Positions 27,505 to 36,994 of a stretch of 40,367 nucleotides of DNA are shown here, one piece after another. Both the position numbers and the translations under genes were made by a program. The stretch's first letter is position 1. Each line of letters begins with the position of its first letter. This stretch comes from Pinguiococcus pyrenoidosus (taxonomy: Eukaryota; Sar; Pinguiophyceae; Pinguiochrysidales; Pinguiochrysidaceae): the NCBI GenBank assembly GCA_019677205.1, contig JAAMXY010000698.1, positions 6,457 through 46,823 of the forward strand, read 5' to 3'. A model generated the notes under the pieces. The model saw nothing but the letters and a program-made list of their open reading frames with translations. It had not been told where the DNA came from and ran no database searches.

Positions 27505-27678
27505 CAATGGCTGAGAAACTAGAAGCCAAGTACGGAACAAATCAACCCGCTTCTCAAAATAGAACATGCTTACTTCTGTCTCAGTTTCCCACAAGTTCAT
27601 GTGAAGGCTTTCCATGATGCAGTCGAGGCGTGAAGAAGAAGAAGCTTCCACGGCGCCAGCGCCAACCGAGTGACATGA

Positions 27679-30452
27679 CTACCGCTTTCCGCCGCTCTGC
27701 TTGCTCCAGGAAACTGAGGACCCATTCTCCGTCCGCTCGCCATTTCTTCGGTGGTTCTGGTAGTTCGAGCTTCGATTCTCCCGACCGCTGTCGCGGTTTG
27801 TCCGCGGAGGCCGCCGCCCATTGCGCTGGTTCATGAACTTCCCTTGGATGCCCGCCGCCCGGAATCCGCGGCTGCTCTGGGGGTACCTGCCCAGCGTCAT
27901 CTCGTCCTTGAAGCCGCCCTTCCCGGTCCGAGCGTCGAGAAGGCGCTCATTGGACTCCACGAGAAGCTCCGTCTGCGAAAAAGGAAAGGAACAACCGTGG
28001 TGAGCGAAGTGGTCCCAACAGTCCTCCAGCAGCCCGCTCACGGCGCCACGCTGCACTCGCTGCGGTCTGGAAGCCATTCAGCTTGAAAGCTGTCCACAAC
28101 CCGATCGGCGTCTCTTCCGATCTTCAGGCTCATTATATCGTTGATGTATCATAATGGCGCTCCTACCGCTGCTGCCGGAGGGAATGCGAAGCGTACCTTA
28201 TCCGCCAGGGTGGCCGCCAGGGACTGAAGCTTCGAGGGTTCGTCCCGGTGGAGCAAGATGGTATCCGCGTCCCAGCTCGCCTTCAGCTGCCCCTCGATCA
28301 TCATCTTGGACACGACGGAATGGACCTTGTTCTCCTCGAGCTCAAAGTTCTTGGCCAGCATTCCCTGGCTGACGCTTTGGTAGTGCGGGCTGTTGGTGAA
28401 GAGGTACGTGCGCAGGCCTTCCACCTTGATCCTCATCGTGAGCATCTGCTTCAGGTCTTCCTTGGCGTTCTCTCCTGGAATGAGGTTCCACACGTCCAAC
28501 GTCGTGACGTACTTCACGCACGTCTTCCAGTCTCCGCGGGCCAAGGCCTTGGAGGCGGCCAGGAGGTGATCCCGGTTGGTCTCTGGCGGACCCAGGAAGA
28601 GCTGTCCGTCGTAGAAGTCGATGTACTTGCGCAGCTGCTTGCTCACCCAGTATCCCTTCAGCACGTTGCGGCCCTTCAAGGCCGTCATGGGGACCTCCTG
28701 GAGCATCGCGCTGGTCAGATGCGCGCTGTCCAGGAGCTCCTGGCTGATGTGCATGTGGAAGGGGACTTGGCGGCGCCGCTCCGCCTTCTCCGCCTCCGGG
28801 TCCATGTACCGCTTGGAGACGCCCTGCGCAAGCAGCTCTTTGGACTTTCCGCAGCAGATCTCGCTGAGGCAGTAGTGCGCCTCTTCCATGAGGCCGGCTC
28901 GGAAGGCGCAGACACCGAGGGTCACCATCATCCGATTGTACAGGATCTGCGTATCCACGTCACCCTCGGAGTACTGGATCGTGTCCTGCATGTGCGACAT
29001 CAGCAGCAGATCGCGAGCGGCGTGGAAGTCGTTGTGGATGGCCACGTGGATGATCTTGCACAGCATCGTGCGCGTCTTGATGCGGTCGTCGCCGTGGTTG
29101 AACGTCACCTTGCAGAGCTCGTTGATGGTCCTCCCGAGGTTGCGCCGCTCATAGTCCACCTGGGGCTTGCCGAGCCATGCGCCCGGGTGCGTCGTCGTCA
29201 TATCCCTTCCGATGTCCTCGTCGGCCGACTCCCGCACGCACGATGGGTGCAGCATGAACTTGTTGCCATACGTCGCCTCGAAGACCTCCTCGTGCTGCAT
29301 CGCCGCGTCCATGGTCTCGTGGCGATAGTAGAGATACTCGATGCGAAGCTGCGCCAAGCGCGCCGAAGTGAACATGTCTCCCGCTCGTGCGTAGTACCGC
29401 TGAGCCTTCTCCGCGACGTGGAGAAGCTTCGCTTCGTCGGAGACCCGCAAGCGATACTCGGTCATGTCCGGATACACGCCGCGCAGGCTGCGCATGTAGG
29501 ACTCCTGAAGGCGCTGGCAAATGTCCACGATCGCCCCACTCACATACATCGTGTTGCCCTGCAGCAGCCGCGCTTGCAGAGCCTCCAGCGAGTCGGCGTT
29601 GAGCTCCCCGCGGCTCGCGAGCATGAGCTCGGCCATGTCCTCGCTACCCATGATGCCCAAGCGAAGCTCCGGATTCGCCTCCAGCAGATCCAGCACCCGC
29701 GTAGTGTATCCGTAGCTCATGCGCCACATCTCGGACGACATGTAGTCGTCGATGGTGCGTTGCGTGTCGAAGAGGGACGACAGCAGGTGCATCAGGACCG
29801 GGATCTCGCGGATTGCTCCAAATCGCCGCGCAAGCGCAGACAACGCCTGCAGCTTCTGCATCATCGTCTTCACATCCGTTTGCCGCCGCCCGCGCATGCC
29901 CATGACCTCCAGCACCTTCCGGTCCAGCTCCTCCTGGTTCATGTTTGCGTCGAAGACGAAGGACGGCTGCTGGTTCGCATCCGTCAGATGAATCTTCTCC
30001 TTCTTCGCCTGCGCCTCCTGCTTGTTGCGTCGACGATCGGCCGCCGTCCTCCCAGACGTCTCGGGCGTTCGCTTGAGCCAGCGCGCTCGGCCGGTCAATC
30101 CCGCCGTCTGCTCGTCACCGGACTCGGAAGAGCTGGAGTCGTCCGAGTCCGAGTCCCCGCCGAAGATGCTGTCGTCGGAGGCCTATGCACACGGAAGCAG
30201 CCACTCAAATCAGTCCGGACAGATCCTTCCCCGCGAGGCAGCATGCGGGCCGATCTGCGGATCTGCGGATCTGCTCAGGCGCCAGGGGACACCAGGCAAG
30301 ACTGGTCTCATATCCAACTTTTCAGCGGGATCGGAAACGAGGAATTTGGTCGCAAGATGCGACCCTGTCAACATCATCGCAGGGCTACACAGCAGCACGT
30401 CTGCACAATCCAGGCCGCTACGCGCTGACAGCTGCTTCTTACCTCTTGCCCG

Positions 30453-30487
<35 letters not shown>

Positions 30488-31367
30488 CGAATCCGAGTCC
30501 GAGTCGGAGTCCGAGCTGCTGGACTCGTCCGAGTCGTCGTCGGTGTCATCGGTTTCGTCCGTGTCGCTATCCGCCGCGTCATCGTCGTCGTCGAGAATGG
30601 GATTCGCGCGGTACGCTTCCATCTGGCGCTCGAAGTTCGCGTTGTGCTTCCGAAGCACCAGCTTCATCCGCTTCAGGCTGTGGTTGTTCACCTTGCTCAT
30701 TTTCTTGATTGCCTCCCGGTTCTTCAGCGTCTCCTGCAGGTGGTCCTCCAGTTCCACGAGAATGCGGACGTAGAACGGCGGCAGCCCTTCGCGACTGATG
30801 ATGGTGCGGTGCTTCTCATACAGCTTGTTGAGGTTCTCGAACTCCTCCTGAATCGCACTCCAGTCGTTGATGCGGATCTTGTTGCGGATGAGGTTGCACG
30901 TCTCGCGCATCGACATGAACGCACGATCCTTTGCGCTCCGCACCACGCGGACCTTGTCGTCATCGGAGTCTGTGTTTTTTTGTTTGGGGNNCAGAAACGT
31001 TTTAGCTACGAGCTACGCTTTTCCATCGGGCAGATAGCACCGCACTCAACCCCAGGTCTCTTCTACCATTCTGTGCGCGTCCGTTCAAGCCCATGCAACT
31101 CAGAAAGGAAATACGAAAGCCCAGCAACAAACACAAGCATTTCTCTTGCGCGTGTAATTTGGGGGGGGATACTTAAAGAAACCTTGCACTTCAAAAGGCG
31201 ATCACCACATCTGCCTTTCTTAGACTTCCTCCTGGAGCCTCACCTGTGTCGCTGTCTACCGCCCAGACTCGCCGCACTTGTTGTTGGACCTCCTCGCCGT
31301 TGTCGGAGTCATCGTCCGAGTTGTCCGAGTCGCTGTCCGAACCCCCGGCGGCCCAAAAGCGAGACAT
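27679..31367 (-). CDS. EIF3C: Translation initiation factor eIF3 subunit C
   Basis: A core scaffold subunit of eIF3, which binds the 40S ribosome and contacts eIF1 and eIF5 through its N-terminus. Exons at 31367-31244, 30969-30443, 30182-28197 and 27972-27679 (introns 274, 260 and 224 bp, GT-AG) give 976 aa, slightly above the usual 910. The N-terminus MSRFWAAGGSDSDSD is the typical eIF3c start. Exon 2 holds RVVRSAKDRAFMSMRETCNL and GLPPFYVRILVELEDHL and a long Asp/Ser run. Exon 3 carries most of the helical body (YYRHETMDAAMQHEEVFEAT, TRTMLCKIIHVAIHNDFHAA) and the PCI/winged-helix region (MTMRIKVEGLRTYLF, then FELEENKVHSVVSKMMIEG). The last exon has VESNERLLDARTG and a basic RG/N-rich tail. 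Its introns are several times longer than those of other genes here. Two N bases (30990-30991) fall in intron 1 and do not affect the protein. Confidence 0.97.
30450..30540. repeat. GTC/ATC triplet run inside eIF3c
   Basis: Trinucleotide repeats at the 3' end of eIF3c exon 2 encode the minus-strand Asp and Asp-Ser runs (D12 and (SD)n). They expand the acidic linker in a region that is usually short and variable. Confidence 0.85.
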
Positions 31368-31772
31368 CTTTGCTTCGCGTCTGCGCGCGTCCTCGCGAGC
31401 CGCGCGCTCTTGGAAGTGCGCAGGAAGCTTCTCAGCCTAGCTCTGCGCCAGATGCAGAGCGCCGGAGTGCAAGGCTCGAGGCGGGGGTGTCTCTGGACGC
31501 GAAGCGGCGCAGCCAAGGTGAGTGGGTGGCCCTGAGCCCCGATCTTGCCGGCGCGAAGCACAGCGTGGGAACGCCCGCGATGTGTAAATTGAAAGTTGGC
31601 GAAGCGCGTACAGTAGGGAAATCCTCCAGTTTTCAAAAATATTAAATTTACTATCGACGCTGTCGATTCGTTTCGCTTTTGTCCACAAGCTACTTACTAT
31701 TTTCGATGTTGAAGAATACTCTGCTCTACTCCTCCAGAATCGAAATTGCACAAAATGAAAATCTGAAATGGG

Positions 31773-32963
31773 ATGGGAGATGAGAACGAAAGGCGCGGAA
31801 ACCACAAGGAAACTAGGAAACAAGGATCCGAAGCCAACTCCCCGAAAACTACAGCTGCACAGCGCCGCAGCGCGTCGGATGAGCTCATCTCGGAAGCTGT
31901 GGCGGTGCGCAGGTGTCTCGAGATGGCAGATTTTGACGAGGCCGCGAGCGCGGCAGACGTACTGAAGAGCTTGGCGTCGAAGAGCAGGCAGCAGGAAGCT
32001 CTGTCGAGCGCCAGTGCCCATGCGAAGACTGCCCAGGAGGATTTGGAGCGGGCTCGCGCCGCGATGGAGCGCCTGGACGCCACGGTCATGACGAAGTCTG
32101 AGGTGGTGGCGGACTGGAGCAAGGCGTACACGCGTTGGGAGGACTTCGAGGACCTCGAGAACCTGGAGGTGCTGGAGAAGCTCGCGCGGGAGAAGCAAGA
32201 AGCGGCTTTGAAGCAGCAGATGATGGGCTGCAGTCACGACCACTCCACCGAGCAGGCCATCTTCGACCTGAGCACGGCGGAGAAGATCCGCGCGTGCGAT
32301 GGCTTTCGCCGCCATGGCAACGAGTTCTTCCGAGAAGCTCAGTGGGCACGAGCGCTGGGCAAGTACGACCTGGCCCTGGCCTACTACGAGTATGCCTTTC
32401 CCGACACCGACGACGAGGCGGAAATCCTCTCGAGTATCCGGGTTGCGTGTCTGTTGAATGCGTGCTTGTGCCACCTGCGGCTTCGACGGCGACGCGATGC
32501 GCTGAACACGGCCAAGCTGGCGGTGATCGCCGCGCCGGACAGTCCCAAGGCGCTGTACAGGAGGGCCCAGGCGTACAATGAGCTGGACTTGCTAGAGGAC
32601 GCGAAGGAGGATCTTCAGGCAGCGCTCCGCCTGAGACCGAACGAGCCGGAGTTCAGAAGAGAGCTTGCGGCCGTGCTGAGCAAGGAGTCCGCCGCGAAGA
32701 GGAGCATGACCTCCATCTCCCAGAGCTTCCTTCACCTCGGCTCCTCGGATGGCGGCTTGCACCCCACGGAGGGACCGCCAGGCACAGGGAGCAGTCTGGA
32801 GGCTCTGCTGAGCGCGAAAGGCAAGGCGGCGACCAGCAGGCAAGAGCCAGAGACCAAGCGACGCATGCTCGACGACCTCTACGAAATCCCGCCAGATCTG
32901 ACCAGCTGCTTCGAGTCGTATGGGAAAGAACTTTCAGAAAGGGGCCTCATAAACGGCAGATGA
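31773..32963 (+). CDS. TPR co-chaperone-like protein
   Basis: A single exon encodes 396 aa from the ATG at 31773. A basic N-terminal stretch and a predicted coiled coil (about 60-150, RQQEALSSASAHAKTAQEDL) precede a conserved MGCSHDHSTEQAIFDL. Three tetratricopeptide repeats follow at about 172-290: CDGFRRHGNEFFREAQWARA, then SIRVACLLNACLCHLRLRRR, then PKALYRRAQAYNELDLLEDA. The arrangement, with YYEYAFPDTDDE between repeats 1 and 2, resembles the Hsp90/Hsp70-binding TPR modules of FKBP/AIP-type proteins, but no isomerase domain is present. A carboxylate-clamp role is inferred from the family (Lys/Asn/Arg in NACLCHL and KALYRRAQ). The C-terminus is disordered. NudC follows 150 bp later on the same strand; both families include chaperone partners. 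Confidence 0.85.
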   Translation: MGDENERRGNHKETRKQGSEANSPKTTAAQRRSASDELISEAVAVRRCLEMADFDEAASAADVLKSLASKSRQQEALSSASAHAKTAQEDLERARAAMERLDATVMTKSEVVADWSKAYTRWEDFEDLENLEVLEKLAREKQEAALKQQMMGCSHDHSTEQAIFDLSTAEKIRACDGFRRHGNEFFREAQWARALGKYDLALAYYEYAFPDTDDEAEILSSIRVACLLNACLCHLRLRRRRDALNTAKLAVIAAPDSPKALYRRAQAYNELDLLEDAKEDLQAALRLRPNEPEFRRELAAVLSKESAAKRSMTSISQSFLHLGSSDGGLHPTEGPPGTGSSLEALLSAKGKAATSRQEPETKRRMLDDLYEIPPDLTSCFESYGKELSERGLINGR

Positions 32964-33113
32964 TAGACTGTGGAACATAAAAGATAACTTTGAAAACACT
33001 TCGAAAGAGCTTTCACATTCTCGACTTCCTCCACGATTTCGAAAATCCATCCGCTGGTTGGGCGCCGCCGCACGTAGCAAGTACCGAGTTTGCTCCGCAT
33101 CCCACTGCTCAAG

Positions 33114-34232
33114 ATGGATCCGAACGACGAGCGCTTCGACGGCATGCTGATGAACATGGCGCAGCAAGTGCGCGGTATCGACAACCTCATGGATACCTTC
33201 TTCGGGTTTCTGCGCCGCAAGACGGACTTCTTCTCCGTGGAGGAGGCCCGCGTGCACCAGTCCGTGATGGACGCGGTGCAGCGGCAGCTCGCGGTGCATA
33301 ACGAGGAGAAGGCCAAGAAGGAGCGGCGGAAGGCGGAGCTGCAAGCCAAAAAGGCGGCGAAAAAGAAAGCGGCGGAGGAGGCAGCCAGGGCGCAGGCGAA
33401 GCCCGCGGAGGAAGATGATGTGGTCGACCTCGACATTTCTTCTGACTCTACGCCCGAGGCACCTGTGGAGGTGGCCGACGACGTGGCGCCTCTGAATGCA
33501 AGCGAGGAGGAAGAAAACGAGGCCGAATTGGCCAACAAGGAGAACGAGGCGGACGAGGAGGACGACGGGCCTCCGCCGCCGGGCAATGGCGGCTCGACGG
33601 ACGCATATGTGTGGACGCAGCAGCTGCAGGACCTGATGGTGATGGTCGAGGTGCCGCCCAACACGCGCGGCAGAGACCTCAGCGTGGTGATCCAGGCGAG
33701 AAAGCTTCGCGTGGGGCTGAAGGGGCAGCCGCCGCTCGTCGACGGAGAGCTTCACAAGAAGGTCATCGTGGACGACAGCTTCTGGACGCTGGAGACCGAG
33801 GACGGGAAGAAGGTCGTCAACGTCGCGCTTCAGAAGGAGAATCGCATGGAGTGGTGGAAATGCGTCATCAAGGGGGATCCGGAGATCGACACGCGGAAGG
33901 TGCAGCCGGAGAACTCGAAGCTGTCCGATCTCGACGGCGAGACCCGGCAGACTGTGGAGAAGGTGAGGACGCGGCAAGGAATTCGCGCATGCTCCCAATG
34001 CGCTGACGTGGTGCGGCTCCTTGGATGCAGATGATGTTCGATCAGCGACAGAAGGCCATGGGCAAGCCAACCAGCGACGAGATGCAGAAGCAGGAGATGC
34101 TCAAAAAGTTCATGGACGCACATCCAGGTACATAGATCTTGGGCAGCCGGAGCATCCTCTCAGGACGATGCCTGACGGTACTGCTATCCTACTTTCTTAG
34201 AGATGGACTTCTCAAACGCGAAGATCAACTAG
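33114..34232 (+). CDS. NUDC: Nuclear distribution protein NudC
   Basis: Three exons, 33114-33962, 34031-34127 and 34201-34232 (introns 68 and 73 bp, GT-AG), give 325 aa, matching the usual length of about 330. The N-terminal helical domain (about 4-60) contains [20 protein letters not shown] and [13 protein letters not shown] Lys/Ala/Glu-rich coiled coil and an acidic linker follow. The CS/p23-like domain (about 163-255) has [40 protein letters not shown] and [14 protein letters not shown]. The last two exons add the family-typical end ([28 protein letters not shown]). NudC helps fold WD40 clients with Hsp90 and regulates dynein/LIS1. The ATG at 33114 is chosen because it starts the conserved helix; the frame upstream lacks conservation. 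Confidence 0.96.
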
Positions 34233-34346
34233 TCGAATGCTCGGAGAAGCACAATCGGGTCCTGGCGGCTGCTGCTGTTCTGACGAATAATACTTAAATT
34301 GCTTCACCTGCGGAGCTCTTTTCCGCTCATCGCCCCGCCCTGCCCG

Positions 34347-35846
34347 CTACGCGCCACCCTTGCGCGGTCGAGTCTTTCGTTTCAGACGGTCCTGCGCCGT
34401 GCTGTGCGCATCGCACCAGCTGAGACAGGTGGGAAGCTTTTCTAGTGCATCGTTGTTCCTTAGGACGGCGCAGATCACGTCCTCGGACTCTCTCAGGAAC
34501 TTCTTCTGCCGCATCTGCCTCACCAGATACTCCATCTGGCTGGAATCAAAATTCAAGACGTACTCGTGAGGGTTCCCAGGATCCGTGCTTCTCGTCAAGC
34601 TCTGCGTAAACTCTGCATCCGCTGTCACCAAGACGTCTTCTTGGGTAACGGTGCCCCTCACGGCCGCCCAGAAGGAATGCTCTACGACTTCTACGCCCGC
34701 GTTCGCAAACCTCTCCGCGCTAAGAATCCGATACCCTCGATCGTCGACGTCTCGGAATCCCTGAATGTTCGCGAGCCGGACCTTGCCATGCACGACCTTC
34801 GCCGCATACAGCAGAGTTCGCCCGATAAGGTCCGCCTCCTCGATAGATCGGAAGCGGATAGGTCCGCCGTCTACTGTGGCGACCACGGTGCTCATCGACG
34901 AGGCATGGGCGTACCAGGGATCCACCCAGGAGCGACCGTACTCCGAGAAGACCACCAGCCTCTTCATGTTCTCGCCCTCGATGCACGTGGCATGCATGGT
35001 CACCATCTTCCTTGACCTGCCCGGGAATCGGCCGCTCAGCACCTCCAGATGCACGGCCCCATAGGAGATATCAGGCAGGCGGATCACTTTCAGAGGAGGT
35101 CGCTCCGGCTTTTCTCCCCACGAGGCCAGGAGCTTCCCGAACACCGCTTGGTCCCACTTCCTGCCCTTGAGGAAGTGATGCAGGTACGTCTGCCAGAAGA
35201 AGATGGTGCTCTCGCGCGGCCGCGCCACCAGGAAGCCAAGGTTATAGCTGTCCTTGGCCTTGCCCGCGATGCGGTCCGACGACACGTACAGGTCCGTCTC
35301 GCGGTTGCTCCGGATGGCCGCCCAGATGTCCTGGTACACATACACATCCACGTCGTACAGAACGGCCGTTTCGCCCACGTGCAGGACGCTCAGGATCGCC
35401 AGCGCCTTGCCAGCCCCGACTTCGCAGCCCAGGGACGAGTCCATGCGGATGCGCACGCACTGTTGGTGCGCCTTTGGCAAGCGTCGGGTGCTGAACTCCG
35501 CCGAGCGGTCCTCCAAACGGCTGCAGTCACTGCGCCCAACACAGTACACAATGATCTGGGACGCAGGGACGCCAACGCGCTGCAGAGAGCCCGCCCACAA
35601 CACGATGTGCGGCAGATAGTCGGCCGTCGCCACCGTGATGTGCAATGCCGTGTCACCGACGCCCGCCGCAACGCTCGCGCCCAACACCACCCACAGCAGC
35701 AGACTGCAGCACATCGCCACCACGCCCTTCCGAAGCCTTTGGAAGGACAGCATCGCGCCTCCAAAGGCGCCGAAAGCGCGACGGGAGCTCTCCGCAGAAC
35801 CGATTACACCAAAAAGATAAAGCATTCTCTTGTTGCGAGTGGACAT
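34347..35846 (-). CDS. Type II membrane glycosyltransferase (nucleotide-diphospho-sugar transferase)
   Basis: The frame has no introns. The likely start is the ATG at 35846 (499 aa) or 35753. The longer extension to 36110 is Pro/Arg-rich and not credible. A signal anchor (VVAMCCSLLLWVVLGASVAA) precedes the lumenal catalytic domain. The fold begins with HITVATADYLPHIVLWAGSL. The metal-binding DxD is in AVLYDVDVYVYQDIWAAI (about residue 163), followed by YNLGFLVARPRESTIFFWQT, KWDQAVFGKLL and a C-terminal TMHATCIEGENMKRL...SWVDPWY. This order matches the PF03407-type transferases that modify glycoproteins or wall glycans in the Golgi. Substrate cannot be read from sequence. A further 150 residues after SWVDPWY form an extra C-terminal domain that I do not recognise. 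It is divergent from the glutaredoxin-like gene. Confidence 0.82.
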   Translation of the reverse strand: MSTRNKRMLYLFGVIGSAESSRRAFGAFGGAMLSFQRLRKGVVAMCCSLLLWVVLGASVAAGVGDTALHITVATADYLPHIVLWAGSLQRVGVPASQIIVYCVGRSDCSRLEDRSAEFSTRRLPKAHQQCVRIRMDSSLGCEVGAGKALAILSVLHVGETAVLYDVDVYVYQDIWAAIRSNRETDLYVSSDRIAGKAKDSYNLGFLVARPRESTIFFWQTYLHHFLKGRKWDQAVFGKLLASWGEKPERPPLKVIRLPDISYGAVHLEVLSGRFPGRSRKMVTMHATCIEGENMKRLVVFSEYGRSWVDPWYAHASSMSTVVATVDGGPIRFRSIEEADLIGRTLLYAAKVVHGKVRLANIQGFRDVDDRGYRILSAERFANAGVEVVEHSFWAAVRGTVTQEDVLVTADAEFTQSLTRSTDPGNPHEYVLNFDSSQMEYLVRQMRQKKFLRESEDVICAVLRNNDALEKLPTCLSWCDAHSTAQDRLKRKTRPRKGGA

Positions 35847-36206
35847 CAGCTGACGCCGGCGAGGCGAGCGAGGCCGCTGATTGGTCCAGCGTTCTCGGAC
35901 TAGAAAACACTCAAACTCGCTTTGCGGCGCAGTTGCTCTCTGGCCGTTTGAGTGGCTGTGTGAGGGACGCGGGCGCGGACACGTCAAGTCGAGCTTGAGT
36001 GGTGCTCGGGTGGGCGGTGCGCGGTGCGGCGTCGGTGCGAAGTTGGTGGGGTCTGCTTGTGTGAGTGGCGTGGAACACTCACACACTTTGGGGCTTCGAG
36101 AGAGACGCACACAGAGAGAGAGAAAGGGTTCAGCGTAAAGGACGCGCGCGCGCGCGTGCCCGCACCCTATCCCTCCCTTTCTGCCTCTGGCTCGTGGTGT
36201 GGTGCG
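35847..36206. promoter_or_regulatory. Divergent promoter region (glycosyltransferase / glutaredoxin-like)
   Basis: The region includes repeated GTGTGAGTGGCGTGG-type GT-rich sequence, an AGAGAGAGAGAAAGG purine run (about 36112-36126), and an alternating CG tract (ACGCGCGCGCGCGCGTGC, about 36142-36159) close upstream of the glutaredoxin-like start. Position argues for a bidirectional promoter. Confidence 0.45.
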
Positions 36207-36879
36207 ATGGCTGCGCCACGGAAAGGGCGATGTAAGGATCGCTCGGCGCGGAAGATGATGCTGCGCTTGGGAAGGTTTCCACTCATCCGATGTTCTTTGT
36301 CGCTTTCAGGTATCGTGCTGATGTCCTCGCAATGCACCAAGCCAGCTCAGGAGAAGGAGCAGCGTCGCGCGGAGGATCTGTTGTTGGCGAAACGCGTCGA
36401 CTTCGAGATCATCGACGCGTCAGAGGTGATGAGACGCTCTTCGTCGTTCTTTGCTCGTAATGCTTTCTCCCCTCTCCGACACCTGAATGAAATTCAACGT
36501 GAAAGGGCCGTCGCCTGCGCATGGGATACTGATGGCACTGGACTCTTTCCCTTTTCCACAGCCTGAGAACCGCGGAGTCCGGAGAGCGATGTTTGACATC
36601 TCCGGCGAGACCACGCTGCCGCAGATCTTCATTCGCTATGGCCCGATGCTGTACTTTGTTGGCGTCTGGGAGCGCTTGGAGGCCCTCAACGAGGCTGACG
36701 CTCTGCCGCCGCCGCTGCTGCGACAGATAAAGAGTCAAGATCCCGACTACTTGACGTTCAGCGAGGTCTTCGAGTGCGTCGGCCTGGTGGAGGGCTCCCA
36801 CGAGCGGCGGATGTCGCTGTCCTCGGTGTCCTTCTCGGATGGCCAAAACGGCTCGTTCGATCAAGTGGAGGACACCTAG
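36207..36879 (+). CDS. SH3BGR/glutaredoxin-like protein
   Basis: Three exons, 36207-36231, 36310-36425 and 36562-36879 (introns 78 and 136 bp, GT-AG), give 152 aa. The first exon is only 25 bp (MAAPRKGRC). The thioredoxin-fold domain reads CIVLMSSQCTKPAQEKEQRR, then LLLAKRVDFEIIDASEPENR across the second junction, then GETTLPQIFIRYGPMLYFVG and WERLEALNEA. The TLPQIF cis-proline strand and the spacing are those of SH3BGR-type glutaredoxin relatives. The usual CPYC active site is absent: the first strand has SSQCTK, so a single Cys sits near that place. These relatives are generally redox-inactive adaptors. The C-terminal 50 aa (EVFECVGLVEG...SFDQVEDT) are acidic and unique. No leader is visible; it is probably cytosolic. 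Confidence 0.82.
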
Positions 36880-36994
36880 ATGCTGCGTTGGTGGAGTCTT
36901 CGAAGCGGTCGCTACGGGACAAGACGACATAGATTCATACGGGAGTCTCCGACCTTCCCTTCTCCTACCTTCCCTTCCACGCGACGTCAACAGT

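Larger units (their letters stand above)
26496..27678. other. Repeat-bearing spacer downstream of eIF3c
   Basis: The start is AT-rich (26560-26630). An ATG frame at 26633-26887 (+) begins with a hydrophobic, signal-like MASSQALFPLFLFFL but then loses any protein-like character. Three overlapping plus frames and one minus frame are open between 26860 and 27620, none with a domain. A perfect palindrome, a 21-bp repeat and a GAA repeat lie here. I cannot support a gene. Confidence 0.45.

Noticed and set aside
24437-27678. Spliced-leader RNA or U6 snRNA next to the 5S genes, as seen in some protists
   Set aside because: I looked for the dinoflagellate leader CCGTAGCCATTTTGGCT and for conserved U6 blocks and saw neither.
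28248-30428. Very long plus-strand frame (726 codons) over 28.2-30.4 kb
   Set aside because: It is antisense to eIF3c exon 3, with the His/Leu/Val-rich composition typical of a shadow frame.
35847-36110. N-terminal extension of the glycosyltransferase from the ATG at 36110
   Set aside because: The added 88 residues are Pro/Arg/Ser-rich, overlap GT-rich promoter-like DNA and would put the signal anchor far from the N-terminus.
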